19,169 nucleotides of DNA from an uncultured Collinsella sp. (GCA_958421035.1 CATZKS010000026.1:1-19169); one strand, 5' to 3'. Shown: positions 1 through 6,712, numbered from the stretch's first letter. Numbers and translations are program-made. Notes: generated by a model from the letters alone, not told the origin.

Positions 1-90
1 AGAAACCATAGAGTTCAACTTTAACGTTACGGCACCCTGTTGTAACTGAATTCTTGGCTACAAAAGCTACCTCAACGTGGGGTTTTGCAG
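1..90. other. Intergenic edge, nothing recognised
   Basis: No reading frame with a ribosome binding site and no strong hairpin was seen. This stretch lies downstream of the minus-strand MOSC gene and should hold its terminator, but I cannot see a convincing stem with a T-tract here. Confidence 0.4.
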
Positions 91-723
91 CTATAGGGTT
101 CCTTTGCGGCGAGCCTGCTCCACCTCTTGGAGCGCCTCAGCCGGCGTAAACGAACAGGTGCCGTCACCGAGCTTGACCATCTGTATGTCGTCACCGATAT
201 GGACTTCTCCGCCCTGCAGCACGACGCCAAAAATGCCCTCGTGGGGGAAGATGCAGTCGCCGGCGAGATAGTAGATGGCACAGCGGGTGTGGCAGACTTT
301 GCCGATCTGGCTGATTTCGACGAGTACTTCGTTGCCAATCTTGAGCTGCGTGCCTAAGGGGAGTGAGAGCAGGTTGATGCCCTGGGTTGTGAAGTTCTCG
401 CCAAAGTCGCCCTCGTGCACATCGAGCCCGCGCGCCTGCGCCGTCTGGATAGACTCTGCAGCTAAAAAGGAGACCTGACGGTGCCAATGCCCGGCGTGCG
501 CATCGGAGGCGAGGCCAAACTGCTCGATGACGGTGTCGTGCCCGTCGGCGACGGGTGACTTACGCGTGCCTTTGTGCTCCGACGTGTTGATTGAGACGAT
601 GCGGGCAGGCCCGTTGTAAGCATCGTTTGCGGTGCGTAGGGGAGCTGCCGTCTGGGCACGATCCGCAAGTTCGCGCTTTGCGGCGTCAATGATGGGGTTG
701 TTGATCGGATGAGCCTGGGGCAC
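91..723 (-). CDS. MOSC domain-containing protein
   Basis: A 210-aa protein of the MOSC family, the C-terminal domain of molybdenum cofactor sulfurases, also found as stand-alone proteins proposed to handle sulfur or the molybdenum cofactor. The MOSC core runs from about residue 40 (ARIVSINTSEHKG) to about 182. The conserved block GKVCHTRCAIYYLAGDC (141-157) carries Cys144, Cys148 and Cys157, followed by P-x-EGIF and GGEVHIGDDI. The N-terminal 35 or so residues are unlike the core and may be a lineage-specific extension. The start is GTG (plus-strand CAC at 721-723), preceded on the minus strand by GAAAGG about 8 nt upstream, which decides the start. No molybdopterin genes are visible in the window, so the substrate is unknown. 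It is divergent from the ligase gene at 944. Confidence 0.8.
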   Translation of the reverse strand: MPQAHPINNPIIDAAKRELADRAQTAAPLRTANDAYNGPARIVSINTSEHKGTRKSPVADGHDTVIEQFGLASDAHAGHWHRQVSFLAAESIQTAQARGLDVHEGDFGENFTTQGINLLSLPLGTQLKIGNEVLVEISQIGKVCHTRCAIYYLAGDCIFPHEGIFGVVLQGGEVHIGDDIQMVKLGDGTCSFTPAEALQEVEQARRKGTL

Positions 724-857
724 AGTGTACCTTTCGACGGGGCGGGCAACATGTTGAATCCTACAACAACGGTGGGTTCATTGCCCGTTGTCGTACACCG
801 GTGATCGCCGCCTTCGTGCTGGATAATTACGCCGATTGCCATAGATACGGTGGAGCT

Positions 858-887
858 TTGGGTGCCGGCGGCTCGGCACGCTAGAAT
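858..887 (+). promoter_or_regulatory. Possible promoter of the ligase-racemase pair
   Basis: TTGGGT (858-863) and TAGAAT (882-887) are separated by 18 nt, about 56 nt ahead of the ligase start, in the 220-bp gap between divergent genes. The -35 match is moderate. This is a reading by eye only. Confidence 0.35.
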
Positions 888-943
888 AAATCAGTTGCAC
901 AAAGACCGCCCGTCGTGTGGGCAGTTCTAGATAGGAAGTTTCC

Positions 944-2200
944 ATGGCATTGCAGTTTATAGAGCGCGAGTTTATCCCCGTGCTGCTCGGCGGCGACATC
1001 AACGCGTATTCGGTGGCGCGCGCTTTCTACGAGGTGTATCAGGTTAAGAGCCTGGTCTTTGGCAAGTACCAGACCGGCCCCGCGTATCGCAGCCAAATTA
1101 TCGATTACACGCCCAACGTAGATATCGACACCATGCCCGTGATGCTTAAGACCGTCAACGGTATCGCTCGAGCTCATGCCGACAAGACGATTGTCCTGAT
1201 GGGCTGCGGCGATAACTATGTTGCCCTGGTGGCTCAGGCCAAGGATGCCAACGAGCTGGCGGATAACATCGTTGCGCCTTACGCGCCCTATAGCATGCTT
1301 GAGCAGTGCCAGAAGAAGGAGATCTTCTACGAACTGTGCGAGAAGCACGGTGTGCCCTATCCGCATACGTTTACCTTTACTGCGCAGATGCTCAACACGC
1401 AAGGAGAGGCGCCTGCCGAGGTGCTCGACCAGATTGACTTCCCCTACCCGATGATCTTGAAGCCTTCCGACGGCATCATGTGGTGGCAGCATGAGTTCGA
1501 GGGTCAGAAGAAGGCTTATGAGATTGCCGACCGCGCCGAGCTGGAGCAGGTTATCCGCGATTCCTATGCCAGTGGCTACACCGATGACCTGATTTTGCAG
1601 GATCGAGTGCCCGGCAACGACGAGTACATGCGCGTGCTCACCAGCTATTCTGATCGCAACGGCAAGGTTCGCATGATGTGCCTTGGTCACGTGCTGCTCG
1701 AGGAGCATCAGCCCCATGGCGTCGGTAATCACGCCTGCATCATCACCGAGCCCAACGATGAGCTTATGGGTGGAGTGCGCAAGCTGCTCGAGGACCTTCA
1801 CTTTGTGGGCTATTCCAACTTTGACGTCAAGTATGACGAGCGCGATGGCTCGTTTAAGTTCTTTGACTTCAACACCCGCCAGGGTCGCAGCAACTACTAC
1901 GTAACCAACAGCGGCTTTAACGTTGCCAAGTATGTGGTGGACGAGTATGTGCTCAACCGCCCGTTTGAGCCGGAGTTTGTGACGGCGCAGGACGAGGCGC
2001 TGTGGATGGTCGTTCCCATGGGCGTCGTCGACAAGTACGTCAAGGATCCCGAGCTGCGCGCGAAGGTGCATCGTCTTGCCAAGGAGGGCAAGGGCGCCGA
2101 TCCCTCGTTTATGAAGGGAGACTTTGTCTTTAACCGCTGGTTGCGCATGTGGCACACCAAGCTGCGCCACTTTAAGCTGTTCAAGACGTATTACAAGTAG
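944..2200 (+). CDS. ATP-grasp D-aspartate ligase-like enzyme
   Basis: A 418-aa ATP-grasp protein resembling the D-aspartate ligase family (Aslfm of Enterococcus faecium, AslA of Lactococcus), which attaches D-Asp to the side-chain amine of residue 3 of the peptidoglycan precursor. Shared features as I recall the family are the N-terminal EFIPVLLGGDINAYSVAR (9-26), the MILKPS block with Lys173 (170-175), and the run MRVLTSYSD to MMCLGHVLLEE (229-254). The metal-binding end is FFDFNTRQGRSN (306-317), with Asp308, Asn310 and Arg312. Length fits the family (about 420-440 aa). AGGAAG lies 5 nt before the ATG. An aspartate/glutamate racemase gene begins 84 nt downstream, supporting a D-amino-acid substrate. 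Cytoplasmic; no signal peptide. Alternative: a ligase for another D-amino acid or carboxylate. The family is fairly sure; the exact substrate is inferred. Confidence 0.78.
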   Translation: MALQFIEREFIPVLLGGDINAYSVARAFYEVYQVKSLVFGKYQTGPAYRSQIIDYTPNVDIDTMPVMLKTVNGIARAHADKTIVLMGCGDNYVALVAQAKDANELADNIVAPYAPYSMLEQCQKKEIFYELCEKHGVPYPHTFTFTAQMLNTQGEAPAEVLDQIDFPYPMILKPSDGIMWWQHEFEGQKKAYEIADRAELEQVIRDSYASGYTDDLILQDRVPGNDEYMRVLTSYSDRNGKVRMMCLGHVLLEEHQPHGVGNHACIITEPNDELMGGVRKLLEDLHFVGYSNFDVKYDERDGSFKFFDFNTRQGRSNYYVTNSGFNVAKYVVDEYVLNRPFEPEFVTAQDEALWMVVPMGVVDKYVKDPELRAKVHRLAKEGKGADPSFMKGDFVFNRWLRMWHTKLRHFKLFKTYYK

Positions 2201-2242
2201 ACGAGCGTGGCGCCCGTCCGGTATGTATCGGGCGGGCGCGGG

Positions 2243-2263
2243 TATGATACGCGCAATTGCGCG
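2243..2263 (+). promoter_or_regulatory. -10-like hexamer abutting a 14-bp palindrome
   Basis: TATGAT (2243-2248) is followed almost directly by the perfect palindrome CGCGCAATTGCGCG (2250-2263), in the 84-bp gap before the racemase start. A further hairpin CGCCCG/CGGGCG lies just upstream (about 2211-2238). This could be an internal promoter with an operator over its start site. No good -35 is seen. Confidence 0.3.
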
Positions 2264-2284
2264 GGCGTCACCAAGGAGGCGGCG

Positions 2285-3031
2285 ATGGAAAAGCTGGGAG
2301 TTATCGGCGGCATGGGCGCCGAGGCCACGTCGTATTACTACGACCAGGTGGTACGTCATACGGCGGCTACGTGCGACCAGGAGCATATCGACATGGTGGT
2401 GCTTTCCAAGTCGACCATGCCCGACCGCACGCTGGCCATCAAGACCGGTGAGCATGCCGAGCTGCTGGCGACCATGAAGGAGTGCGCTCAGGCGCTCGAG
2501 ACGCTGGGCTGCGCGCACATTGCCATTCCCTGCAACACGTCGCACTACTTCTACGATCAGATTCAGTCGTTTACCAAGGTGCCGATTATCCACATGCCGC
2601 GCGAGTCGGTGCGCTATGCTCTGGCCGGCGCGGTGATGGGGGAGTGCGAGTTCGATCCAAACCTGAGCATGCCGGCCGAGCCGGTGCACAAGATCGGCAT
2701 CATGGGCACCGATGGCACCGTGGGCGCAGGCGTCTATGGGCGCGAATGCGAGACCGCGGGCGTTGAGGTCGTCTATCCCAGCGAAAAGCGTCAGGCCGAC
2801 GTGATGTCGCTCATTTACGACGATGTGAAGGCCGGGCGCGAACCCGATATGGATAAGTTTGACCGCGTGATGTGGGAGTTCGCCCGTAGCGGCTGCGACC
2901 GCGTCATCCTGGCCTGCACGGAGCTTTCGGTGTTGCAGAAGTATCGCGAGATGCCCGAGATCACCCTCGATGCGATGGATGTCCTGGTACGCGAGTCCAT
3001 CATTCGCAGCGGCGTTCCCTACCGCCTGTAG
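2285..3031 (+). CDS. Aspartate/glutamate racemase family protein
   Basis: A 248-aa cofactor-independent racemase of the Asp/Glu/hydantoin family, expected to interconvert L- and D-aspartate (or glutamate) with two cysteines. The N-terminal signature GVIGGMGAEATSYYYDQ (5-21) is typical of aspartate racemases. The two catalytic Cys are in IPCNTSH (Cys83) and LACTELS (Cys211). The frame stays open back to 2207, but ATG at 2285 has AAGGAGG about 6 nt ahead and begins at the conserved beta strand, so it is the better start. It lies 84 nt after the ligase gene on the same strand, so it probably supplies D-Asp to that enzyme. It ends ahead of a strong bidirectional terminator. Glutamate racemase (murI) is less likely from the N-terminal signature. 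Confidence 0.85.
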   Translation: MEKLGVIGGMGAEATSYYYDQVVRHTAATCDQEHIDMVVLSKSTMPDRTLAIKTGEHAELLATMKECAQALETLGCAHIAIPCNTSHYFYDQIQSFTKVPIIHMPRESVRYALAGAVMGECEFDPNLSMPAEPVHKIGIMGTDGTVGAGVYGRECETAGVEVVYPSEKRQADVMSLIYDDVKAGREPDMDKFDRVMWEFARSGCDRVILACTELSVLQKYREMPEITLDAMDVLVRESIIRSGVPYRL

Positions 3032-3037
3032 CCCTCG

Positions 3038-3071
3038 ACCTGCCAAAAAAGATAGGCTTATTTTGGTAGGT
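3038..3071. repeat. AT-rich hairpin after the racemase
   Basis: ACCTGCCAAAA (3038-3048) can pair with TTTTGGTAGGT (3061-3071) over 11 bp with one G-U, around a 12-nt loop. It begins 7 nt after the racemase stop and precedes the stronger terminator. It may be an auxiliary 3' end structure. Confidence 0.4.
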
Positions 3072-3090
3072 ATTATCTGGGAAAACAGTA

Positions 3091-3125
3091 AAGGCCTCGG
3101 CTCGTTTGGTGCGAGCCGAGGCCTT
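3091..3125. terminator. Bidirectional terminator, racemase/ecfT
   Basis: A perfect 14-bp stem AAGGCCTCGGCTCG / CGAGCCGAGGCCTT with a 7-nt loop lies between two convergent genes. A T-run follows on the plus strand, and the plus-strand A residues before the stem give a short T-run on the minus strand. It can stop both the ligase-racemase transcript and the ECF transcript. Confidence 0.85.
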
Positions 3126-3154
3126 TTGCATTTGCCGGTTGCTGCCAGCGATTG

Positions 3155-3901
3155 CTAGAACAGGAAGCCGGTGGCGATGAGGGCGATGCTGATGATAAGT
3201 ACGGCGATATCCAGGCCTTTGATGGGGTAGCGCTTATACGAGCTCGCACGTGTGCGCAGGTAGAAGCCGCGCTGCTCGGCGGCAAGCGCGGTGGCATCGG
3301 TCTTGCCCACGCTCGAGATAAGCAGTGGCACGCACAGCGGCAGCATGAGCTTGAGTTTCTTGACGGGATTCTTAGTGTCGTATTCGACGCCGCGTGCAGT
3401 CTGTGCCTCCATGATGGCGTTCATTTCCTGGCCAAATACCGGCACAAAACGCAGCGCCGTGGTAAAGGTGAAGGCATAGCGATATGGCACGTGCAGCACC
3501 TCGACGCAAGCGTTGGCGAGGTCGTTGAGCTTGGTCACCATAAGCATGAGGATGAGTGGCAGCGCCACGCCCAACAGGCGTAGGCAGGCCTTCGATCCGG
3601 TAATGAGGCCCGTGTCGGTGATAAAGCCCCACACCATGTTGCCGTCGCGCATAAAGGCCAGCTGAAGCACCAGCATGATAAGCGCAAGCGGAATCAGCAG
3701 CTTGAGTAGCGAGAGCAGGCGGTCGACGACGCCGGCGTAGGCGCCCAGTGCAAGGGTGAGCGCAAAAAAGCCCAACAACGCCACGTAGGTGTCGGACAGG
3801 AAGATGCCGATGATGATGGCGGCGGCAAGGCCCAGTTTGACGACCGGGTTCAAGCGGTGCAGCAGTGTATCGCCCGGCATATAGTCGATGACGTTAACCA
3901 C
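3155..3901 (-). CDS. ecfT: ECF transporter transmembrane subunit EcfT
   Basis: A 248-aa membrane coupling subunit that links the S component to the ATPases. There are several hydrophobic segments (about 22-58, 63-84, 104-124, 231-247). The two cytoplasmic coupling motifs of EcfT appear as AQTARG (166-171) and AAEQRG (207-212); the second has Gln instead of the usual Ala before Arg-Gly. The GTG start (3899-3901) overlaps the ecfA stop by 8 nt, and GAGGGG lies upstream inside ecfA, so the two are probably translationally coupled. It is the last gene of the ECF operon, ending at the terminator shared with the racemase. Confidence 0.88.
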   Translation of the reverse strand: MVNVIDYMPGDTLLHRLNPVVKLGLAAAIIIGIFLSDTYVALLGFFALTLALGAYAGVVDRLLSLLKLLIPLALIMLVLQLAFMRDGNMVWGFITDTGLITGSKACLRLLGVALPLILMLMVTKLNDLANACVEVLHVPYRYAFTFTTALRFVPVFGQEMNAIMEAQTARGVEYDTKNPVKKLKLMLPLCVPLLISSVGKTDATALAAEQRGFYLRTRASSYKRYPIKGLDIAVLIISIALIATGFLF

Positions 3902-5645
3902 GGTGGACCATCCCCTCGGTAATGCGAACGATATCGGTGACCTCGCTCACCTGTGCAAAGGCGGGAGAGACGGAGGATGCCAGGCGACGAGAAAGCTCTA
4001 TGACCTGGGGCGGCTCAACGTAGGCGCGCTGCATGAGCTCGATGTCCGAGAACAGCTCGTGCGTGCGGCCGCGCTCGAGGATGCGGCCGTCGGCCATGAC
4101 TACGATGCGCTCGGCAAAGTCGGAGACGACTTCCATGTCGTGGCAGACCATGATTACAGCGCAGCCGCGCTCGGCCATGGTGCGCACGGTTTCCATGACG
4201 GTCATGCACTCACGGTAATCAAGGCCGCTCGTGGGCTCGTCGAGCACCACGATTTTGGGCTCTACGACCACGACGGAGGCGAGTGCCACCATCTGGCGCT
4301 GACCGCGCGAGAGCGAGAAGGGTGCCTCGTCGGCCGGCAAGCCAAAGCGGTCGATGACGAGCTGGGCGCGACGCAGTGCCTCGGCACGGTCGATGCCGGC
4401 AAGCTCCAGGCCAAAGGCGACCTCGTCGAGCACGGTGTCCTTGCAGATCTGACGGTCAGGGTTTTGGAAGAGGGTTGCGACCTCGCGGGCGATGCGGCTC
4501 GTGGGAACGGCTGCGGTATCCAGTCCCGTGACGCGCACGCTGCCCGAGGCGGGCTTAAGCAGGCCTGTGAGCAGCTTGGTGAGCGTGGTCTTGCCGGCGC
4601 CGTTCTGGCCGACGATGCCCACGAGCTCGCCGGGATAGAGGGTCAGGTTGAGGTCGTGGACGGCGGCGCCGCCATTGGGATAGGCAAACTCAACGTGATT
4701 GAAGGTGAGCACGGGCTCGGCGTCCTTGGCGTGCGGGCGCAACGACGGTGCGTGCGGTGAGCCGGCGGGTGCCTGAACGTCGCTGCTTGCGCGCGCGGGG
4801 TCGACGATGCCCGTAATCAGGCGCTCGGCCTCATCAACATCCAAACAGGGAGTGCCGCTGGCCAGGCCATCGGCCTCGAGGCTGTTGAAAATGCGCGTGA
4901 CACGCGGGCAATCGACGCCGATGGCGCGGAGCTCATCGGTATGCGCGAAGACCTCGTGCGGCTTGCCCTGTAGCGCGATTTCGCCATGATTGAGCACGAG
5001 CACGCGGTTGCAATACTCCGAAAGCAGGGCGACTTTTTGCTCAACGACGACGATGGTGATGCCGAGTGCACGGTTGGCCTCGCGTAGGGTCTCGAAGACC
5101 AGCGTGGAGCTGGCGGGGTCGAGCGCCGCGGTGGGTTCGTCGAGCACGAGCACACGCGGACGCATGGCGAGGATGGCGGCGATGGCAACCTTTTGCTTTT
5201 GGCCGCCCGAAAGTGTGGCAATCTCGCGGTCGCGCAGGTCGCTGATGCCGACGGTCTTAAGCGTCTCGCTCACACGTTGCTCGATCTGGGCGTGGGGAAC
5301 GCCAAAGTTCTCCAGGCCAAAAAGCATCTCGTCTTCGACGACCGAGGCGACCATTTGCGTGTCGATGTCCTGCAACACGCTGCCGACGATCTGCGACACA
5401 TCGGTGAGCGAAACTTCACAGGTGTCGTTGCCGTCGACAGTGACGGAGCCAAAGAACGTGCCGGTGTAATGGTGGGGTACGGCTCCCGACAGGCAGGCGG
5501 CAAGTGTGGACTTGCCGGCGCCCGAAGGCCCGATAATGCCGATAAAATCTCCCCTGTTCACGCCGAGCGAGATATGCTTAAGCGCCTGCTCGGTCTGCGT
5601 GCCATAGGAGAACGAGACATCGTCGACGTTGATGATCGTTTCCAT
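3894..5645 (-). CDS. ecfA: Fused double-domain ECF ATPase EcfA
   Basis: A 583-aa fusion of two ABC ATPase domains, equivalent to EcfA1+EcfA2, which drives the ECF importer at the inner face of the membrane. Domain 1: Walker A GPSGAGKST (39-47), Q-loop Gln92, signature LSGGQ (145-149), Walker B VLVLDEP with Glu170, and Gln203 (VVVEQK) where the switch His is expected. Domain 2: Walker A GQNGAGKTT (346-354), Gln394, signature LSRGQ (445-449), Glu470 and a normal switch His502 (VCHDME). A Pro/Ala-rich linker runs at about 280-309. ATG at 5643-5645 has GAAAGG about 7 nt upstream. It is separated from the S-component gene by 212 bp holding two palindromic elements, which may set the ratio of S component to energising module. 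Confidence 0.92.
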   Translation of the reverse strand: METIINVDDVSFSYGTQTEQALKHISLGVNRGDFIGIIGPSGAGKSTLAACLSGAVPHHYTGTFFGSVTVDGNDTCEVSLTDVSQIVGSVLQDIDTQMVASVVEDEMLFGLENFGVPHAQIEQRVSETLKTVGISDLRDREIATLSGGQKQKVAIAAILAMRPRVLVLDEPTAALDPASSTLVFETLREANRALGITIVVVEQKVALLSEYCNRVLVLNHGEIALQGKPHEVFAHTDELRAIGVDCPRVTRIFNSLEADGLASGTPCLDVDEAERLITGIVDPARASSDVQAPAGSPHAPSLRPHAKDAEPVLTFNHVEFAYPNGGAAVHDLNLTLYPGELVGIVGQNGAGKTTLTKLLTGLLKPASGSVRVTGLDTAAVPTSRIAREVATLFQNPDRQICKDTVLDEVAFGLELAGIDRAEALRRAQLVIDRFGLPADEAPFSLSRGQRQMVALASVVVVEPKIVVLDEPTSGLDYRECMTVMETVRTMAERGCAVIMVCHDMEVVSDFAERIVVMADGRILERGRTHELFSDIELMQRAYVEPPQVIELSRRLASSVSPAFAQVSEVTDIVRITEGMVHRG

Positions 5646-5665
5646 GGATACCTTTCATAGTCATC

Positions 5666-5705
5666 GGGGACGTTCTTAAATGACTAGTCGTTTAAGAACG
5701 TCCCC
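5666..5705. repeat. 40-bp near-perfect palindrome, REP-like
   Basis: A 15-nt arm GGGGACGTTCTTAAA (5666-5680) and its exact complement TTTAAGAACGTCCCC (5691-5705) flank TGACTAGTCG, itself nearly self-complementary. There is no T-tract, so it does not look like a simple terminator. A partial look-alike, GGGACAGTCTTT, follows at 5721-5732. The arm resembles repeats associated with REP-type (Y1) transposases in other bacteria, but no transposase is present here. Confidence 0.65.
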
Positions 5706-5750
5706 AAAAGCTAGTTGTTTGGGACAGTCTTTGGTGGTGAAGCACGGAGA

Positions 5751-5851
5751 CGGCTTTACGAGGGGCCCCAGGTTGGCGCGAAAGAGGAGCGAAGCGCACT
5801 TGGGTACGCGAGCGACGAATGAACGCCAAGATGGGGCGGCTCGTAAAGCCG
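5751..5851. repeat. 101-bp element with 28-nt inverted ends, MITE-like
   Basis: Arms 5751-5778 and 5824-5851 are inverted copies matching at 23 of 28 positions (12 match, 3 differ, 5 match, 2 differ, 6 match) around a 45-nt loop. It sits between the trpP-like gene and ecfA, ending 6 nt before the trpP stop. In the operon mRNA it would form a long hairpin. It could be a mobile repeat or an mRNA-processing/stability element. No target duplication was seen. Confidence 0.55.
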
Positions 5852-5857
5852 AGCAGG

Positions 5858-6430
5858 TTAGTTGAGCTTCAGGGCCTTCTGGATGGGCAGATAGAGAGCG
5901 CCGACCAGAATGGCGTTAAACACGGCGGTCATGGCGACGACGGGCAGCATGGCAGCGGCGAGCTCGCCCACCACGCCGAGCATAGCCATCTTGATGACCA
6001 TGAAGATGACGCCCGAGACAAAGGTGGTCACGAACGTTGCGACGATGGCGACGGCTGGCTTAACCTGGCCGTCCTTGGCAGCAGCGTTGACAATGACGGC
6101 CATGAGCATGGCGGCGATGCCCTCGGCGGCAAAATCGACAAACGGCGAGGTGGTGGTGATCTGGATTACAGCCGCCGAGATCAGGCCGATAACGAGCGCC
6201 TGGCCAATGTTGGGACGAACGACCAGGATAGTGAGGCAGAAGGCCGAGATAATGAACTCGGGGCTGATCATGCCGCCCGAGATGCCGGAGATGGCCTTGC
6301 CGACGGTGAAGTTGAGGATGAAGCCGGCGGCAAGCAGGATGGCGAGCAAGACGAGGGCGCGGACGTCGAGTTTGCCGCGGTCGGCGGTCTGGACGGTGCG
6401 GGGCTGGGCGGTGGTGGTGTTCTGAGACAT
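5858..6430 (-). CDS. trpP: ECF transporter S component, TrpP-like (tryptophan)
   Basis: A 190-aa integral membrane protein with about five to six hydrophobic segments (roughly 25-45, 55-72, 77-92, 98-116, 125-150, 155-180), the size and layout of an ECF substrate-binding S component. Blocks such as RPNIGQALVIGLISA (72-86) and VATFVTTFVSGVIF (130-143) resemble Bacillus TrpP (YhaG) as I remember it, the family assigned to tryptophan uptake. The frame remains open to 6544, but ATG at 6428-6430 has GAAAGGA 8 nt upstream, and the upstream codons overlap a terminator, so this start is chosen. It is first in an operon with ecfA and ecfT and is preceded by a Trp-codon leader and terminator, independently pointing to tryptophan. 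The S-component class is solid; the substrate is inferred from two lines. Confidence 0.8.
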   Translation of the reverse strand: MSQNTTTAQPRTVQTADRGKLDVRALVLLAILLAAGFILNFTVGKAISGISGGMISPEFIISAFCLTILVVRPNIGQALVIGLISAAVIQITTTSPFVDFAAEGIAAMLMAVIVNAAAKDGQVKPAVAIVATFVTTFVSGVIFMVIKMAMLGVVGELAAAMLPVVAMTAVFNAILVGALYLPIQKALKLN

Positions 6431-6477
6431 GGTGAAAATCCTTTCGGAAGGGAAGTGCAAGAGAAGAAAGCGGAGGC

Positions 6478-6607
6478 GCGTGATGCGAATGCGATTGGGC
6501 TCGAGATAGAAAAAGGCCCCCGGTCGAAACCGGAGGCCTTCCAATCACCTAGAGCGCAAAAACAGGCGTGAGGGACTCACTGTCGACCGATCGTATTCGC
6601 ATCACGC
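6478..6607. repeat. 21-nt inverted repeat spanning the attenuator terminator
   Basis: Arm 6587-6607 (inside the leader peptide ORF, next to the Trp codons) and arm 6478-6498 (between the terminator and the trpP RBS) are inverted copies with 19 of 21 positions pairing, including 13 contiguous pairs. In read-through mRNA the arms could pair and enclose the terminator hairpin. Confidence 0.7.
6508..6540 (-). terminator. Attenuator terminator upstream of trpP
   Basis: On the minus strand AAGGCCTCCGGT pairs with ACCGGGGGCCTT (12 bp with one U-G, which is a mismatch on the plus strand, so the element is directional) around a TTCG tetraloop, followed by TTTTT. It lies about 80 nt before the trpP start and downstream of the Trp leader ORF, as an attenuator should. 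Confidence 0.85.
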
Positions 6608-6645
6608 CACCACCAGTTGTTGAGAGACTTCATCGTGTTCTTCAT
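6577..6645 (-). CDS. Trp leader peptide, 22 aa, with Trp-Trp-Trp
   Basis: ATG (6643-6645) follows AAAGGAG (6654-6660) at 8 nt spacing. The 22-codon ORF begins MKNTMKSLNN, then three consecutive TGG codons (6607-6615), then RDANTIGRQ, ending at TGA (6577-6579). Three Trp in a row in a 22-aa peptide, placed between a promoter and a terminator, is the hallmark of Trp attenuation control in cis. The peptide itself probably has no function beyond ribosome stalling. Confidence 0.85.
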   Translation of the reverse strand: MKNTMKSLNNWWWRDANTIGRQ

Positions 6646-6703
6646 GTTGGTGGCTCCTTTCGTGATGCCTTGGCGCGGTTGCACCTCGTTGCTGTTGCGC
6701 TGC

Positions 6704-6712
6704 ACTATAGCA
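6704..6712 (-). promoter_or_regulatory. Extended -10 promoter of the trpP leader
   Basis: On the minus strand TGCTATAGT is an extended -10 (TG-n-TATAGT). Transcription would start near 6697, about 50 nt before the leader peptide ATG. A -35 match is weak, which extended -10 promoters tolerate. Confidence 0.5.

Noticed and set aside
881..3046. A 721-codon open frame antisense to the ligase and racemase genes
   Set aside because: It mirrors two well-recognised genes on the other strand. Long antisense frames are expected in GC-rich codon-biased DNA; the translation is His/Val/Leu-rich with no recognisable domain.
3888..4760. Open frame antisense to ecfA
   Set aside because: It is complementary to clear ABC ATPase motifs; no independent support.
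6431..6544. N-terminal extension of the S component to 6544
   Set aside because: Those codons overlap the attenuator terminator and the trpP RBS region; ATG at 6430 has a good SD.
6508..6600. A defined antiterminator hairpin for the attenuator
   Set aside because: Only short pairings were found by eye (for example CGCCU with AGGUG, or CCCUC with GGGGG), none strong enough to report; a folding calculation is needed.
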